From the NCBI GenBank assembly GCA_905235765.1, contig CAJOMM010000064.1, positions 1 through 6,390 of the forward strand: DNA of 6,390 nucleotides, read 5' to 3'. A program made the position numbers and the translations under genes. Origin of the DNA: an uncultured Clostridia bacterium. Lineage in GTDB: Bacteria; Bacillota; Clostridia; Christensenellales; Borkfalkiaceae. The notes beneath the pieces are model-generated. The model did not search any database and had not been told where the DNA came from. It saw nothing but the letters and a program-made list of their open reading frames with translations. Below, piece after piece: positions 5,142 through 6,390 of this stretch. Numbering within the stretch: position 1 is the stretch's first letter; each line of letters begins with the position of its first letter.

Positions 5142-5696
5142 ATGAAGGGCATACACTTATTTAGAATCCTCGTACTTATTTTTATAGGAATAAGTGTGGT
5201 ATTATTGATGACTGGGCATGAACTGTTAGGAGTGTTTTTACTTTTGCTTACTATTGGTGCTGCGATAGCCCTTTTTATAATACGGCGTCAAAACAGAGAA
5301 GAAGCTGTACGTAAGAAGACAAACACGCCAACGCCTAAACAAAACGAAAATTTTACAGCATCGCAACAGCAAAATTATAACACTTCCGTAAACAAATCTA
5401 CTGGATCGAGCAATACGACAGAAGAAGACGAAAATGATGAAGATGTTATCACGTTAACGATGTCGGACGGAGAAGAGGTTGATTTTATAGAGATAGCGGG
5501 TATAAAACTTGAAAGTGGATATTATCTGATTTTACAGCCCGTTGAATTATTAGACGGAATGGACGAAGACGAAGCCCTTGTTTTCAAAGTTGAAAAAGGA
5601 GTTGACGGAGAAAACACTTATAATATTGAACTCGATGATAAAATCAACGACGCCGTATTTGCCGAATACAATAGACTTTTAGACGAGCAGAAATAA
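5142..5696 (+). CDS. Two-helix membrane protein with C-terminal DUF1292-like domain
   Basis: This 184-residue protein has two closely spaced transmembrane helices (about 6-23 and 27-48) joined by the short turn TGHE. A basic stretch (RRQNREEAVRKK) follows, which places both ends in the cytoplasm. A low-complexity Thr/Asn/Gln/Ser linker (about 60-93) and an acidic run (94-101) lead to a compact domain at about 102-184. That domain has the DUF1292 pattern: ITLTMSDGEEVDF, a YYLILQPVE strand, the acidic EDEALVFKVEKG segment and a terminal amphipathic helix (AVFAEYNRLLDE). DUF1292 proteins are usually small soluble proteins of unknown function in Bacillota, so its attachment to a membrane hairpin is notable. 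The ATG follows AGGCGG (5127-5132), a moderate Shine-Dalgarno nine bases upstream. It is the first gene of an operon driven by the promoter at 5077-5105 and probably controlled by the XRE repressor. Its function is unknown. Confidence 0.85.
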   Translation: MKGIHLFRILVLIFIGISVVLLMTGHELLGVFLLLLTIGAAIALFIIRRQNREEAVRKKTNTPTPKQNENFTASQQQNYNTSVNKSTGSSNTTEEDENDEDVITLTMSDGEEVDFIEIAGIKLESGYYLILQPVELLDGMDEDEALVFKVEKGVDGENTYNIELDDKINDAVFAEYNRLLDEQK

Positions 5697-5733
5697 AAAA
5701 ATAATTTTAAAAAGTTTTAAGCTTGGTAAAAAA

Positions 5734-6276
5734 ATGAAACAAAAGAAGTATTATATAGAAACAAAGGAAAGAAAATGTATAGGGTTTGATACTTTACTAA
5801 CGAAACTGGAAATGAGGGCTTTCGGTTGGAGAGACAAAGGTTTTGACTCCGAGTTTGACGGTTATGATATAGACTTAGAAATTGACTGGGATAACGACAA
5901 GGTTTCCGGTTCGGCAAACAGCAGGTTTATAGTTTATAACGTTTTTAAAAGGGTTAAGCCATATAGCAGGAGCTTCCTATTTAAACTCATGGAAGTATTT
6001 ATGAATATTTTCTCTTGGATAAGACGTATGTTGATAGGACTTCTGATGGGAATGGTTATCATACTGTTTGGAATAGGGGCAATAAGTTTGCTTTTAGGTT
6101 CCGCATCATATGGCAGTGAAGGTTTTTATTACGGCGCAATAATTTTATTAATAATTTACATGCCGTCAATAGTAATTACTATACTTGGATTTTTGTTCAG
6201 AGTAGTTACAAGGCAAGAGTCGAAACTAAAAAAACAGTTAAAGCAGAACGGATATGACGAAGATCAAAAATTCTGA
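5734..6276 (+). CDS. Hypothetical two-helix membrane protein
   Basis: I do not recognise a family for this 180-residue protein. Residues 1-96 are predicted cytoplasmic: a basic N-terminus, an aromatic/acidic segment (GWRDKGFDSEFDGYDIDLEIDWD would be its core, about 31-53), and a basic amphipathic stretch before the membrane (about 72-98). Transmembrane helices lie at about 99-121 and 132-156, with a short Gly/Ser loop outside. The tail is charged and cytoplasmic (RQESKLKKQLKQ). It starts 37 bases after the stop of the preceding gene, with no promoter between them, so the two are an operon. No clear Shine-Dalgarno precedes the ATG. An in-frame ATG at residue 27 (base 5812) is an alternative but would discard well-ordered sequence. 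The reading frame is intact and ends just before a strong terminator. Codons are AT-rich compared with the lipoprotein gene. A membrane-complex partner of the DUF1292 protein is a guess based on position only. Confidence 0.8.
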   Translation: MKQKKYYIETKERKCIGFDTLLTKLEMRAFGWRDKGFDSEFDGYDIDLEIDWDNDKVSGSANSRFIVYNVFKRVKPYSRSFLFKLMEVFMNIFSWIRRMLIGLLMGMVIILFGIGAISLLLGSASYGSEGFYYGAIILLIIYMPSIVITILGFLFRVVTRQESKLKKQLKQNGYDEDQKF

Positions 6277-6285
6277 TTTTTTTCC

Positions 6286-6335
6286 AAAAAAATCCCCGAA
6301 ACCAAAAGGTTTCGGGGAAAATTTTTATTTTTTTT
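6286..6335. terminator. Bidirectional intrinsic terminator
   Basis: CCCCGAAACC (6294-6303) and GGTTTCGGGG (6308-6317) form a perfect 10-bp stem with an AAAA loop. Seven A lie before it (6286-6292), giving a T run on the minus strand, and T tracts follow at 6322-6326 and 6328-6335. It therefore ends the membrane-protein operon on plus and the convergent gene on minus. Confidence 0.9.
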
Positions 6336-6337
6336 AA

Positions 6338-6390
6338 TTACTCTGCCTTATCTTCGGGCGTTTCATCTTCAGGTGTTTTATCTTCGGAAG
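6338..6390 (-). CDS. C-terminal fragment of a convergent gene with an acidic repetitive tail (5' end outside window)
   Basis: On the minus strand a frame open to the window edge stops with TAA at 6338-6340. The 16 visible residues, SEDKTPEDETPEDKAE, are three near-copies of a (T/S)-P-E-D-(K/E) unit, forming a highly acidic, probably disordered C-terminal tail. Frame choice is supported by this regular pattern and by the terminator placed right after the stop. Such tails occur at the ends of many unrelated bacterial proteins, so no function can be given. Confidence 0.65.
   Translation of the reverse strand, partial: SEDKTPEDETPEDKAE

Noticed and set aside
5033..5152. N-terminal extension of the repressor frame by 40 residues up to 5152 on the minus strand
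   Set aside because: It would be encoded by the promoter and operator region, overlaps the start of the divergent gene, is hydrophobic and unlike any HTH extension. The domain begins right after the internal ATG at 5032.

Overview
The window looks like part of the chromosome of a low-to-moderate GC Bacillota, most likely an uncultured gut Clostridia. The evidence is the strong Shine-Dalgarno sites, the LVSC lipobox lipoprotein, the OmpR/HisKA two-component pair, an InlB/Listeria-Bacteroides-type repeat protein and a DUF1292 domain. The exact lineage cannot be read from the sequence. No RNA genes, CRISPR arrays or intact mobile elements were seen.

Layout. (1) 1-222: the C-terminus of a secreted repeat protein, closed by a strong intrinsic terminator. 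(2) 235-2195: an OmpR-family response regulator and its membrane histidine kinase, translationally coupled by an ATGA overlap. (3) 2289-4649: a large TTG-started lipoprotein with a parallel beta-helix, carbohydrate-binding (DUF4353/Cthe_2159-like) body. A direct repeat of 11-bp period lies immediately upstream of a promoter-like -10 and fits a binding box for the neighbouring regulator. (4) 4650-4830: a 150-nt untranslated stretch ending in a bidirectional terminator. (5) 4832-6276: a 66-residue XRE/Cro-type repressor on the minus strand, divergent from a two-gene plus-strand operon of small two-helix membrane proteins, the first with a cytoplasmic DUF1292-like domain. The shared intergenic region carries a near-consensus sigma-A promoter whose -35/-10 spacer is filled by a perfect inverted repeat, plus a second near-identical dyad 29 bp away. 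(6) 6286-6390: a second bidirectional terminator and the acidic, repetitive C-terminus of a convergent gene.

How the genes may work together. The kinase senses something outside the membrane, the regulator is phosphorylated at Asp51, and the adjacent surface lipoprotein is a likely output, so the first block reads as a signal-to-surface-protein unit. The second block reads as a small self-contained switch in which the XRE protein probably represses itself and the two membrane proteins. The function of those membrane proteins is unknown, and they are the most plausible source of undescribed biology here. The second block is visibly more AT-rich than the first, which suggests a different history.
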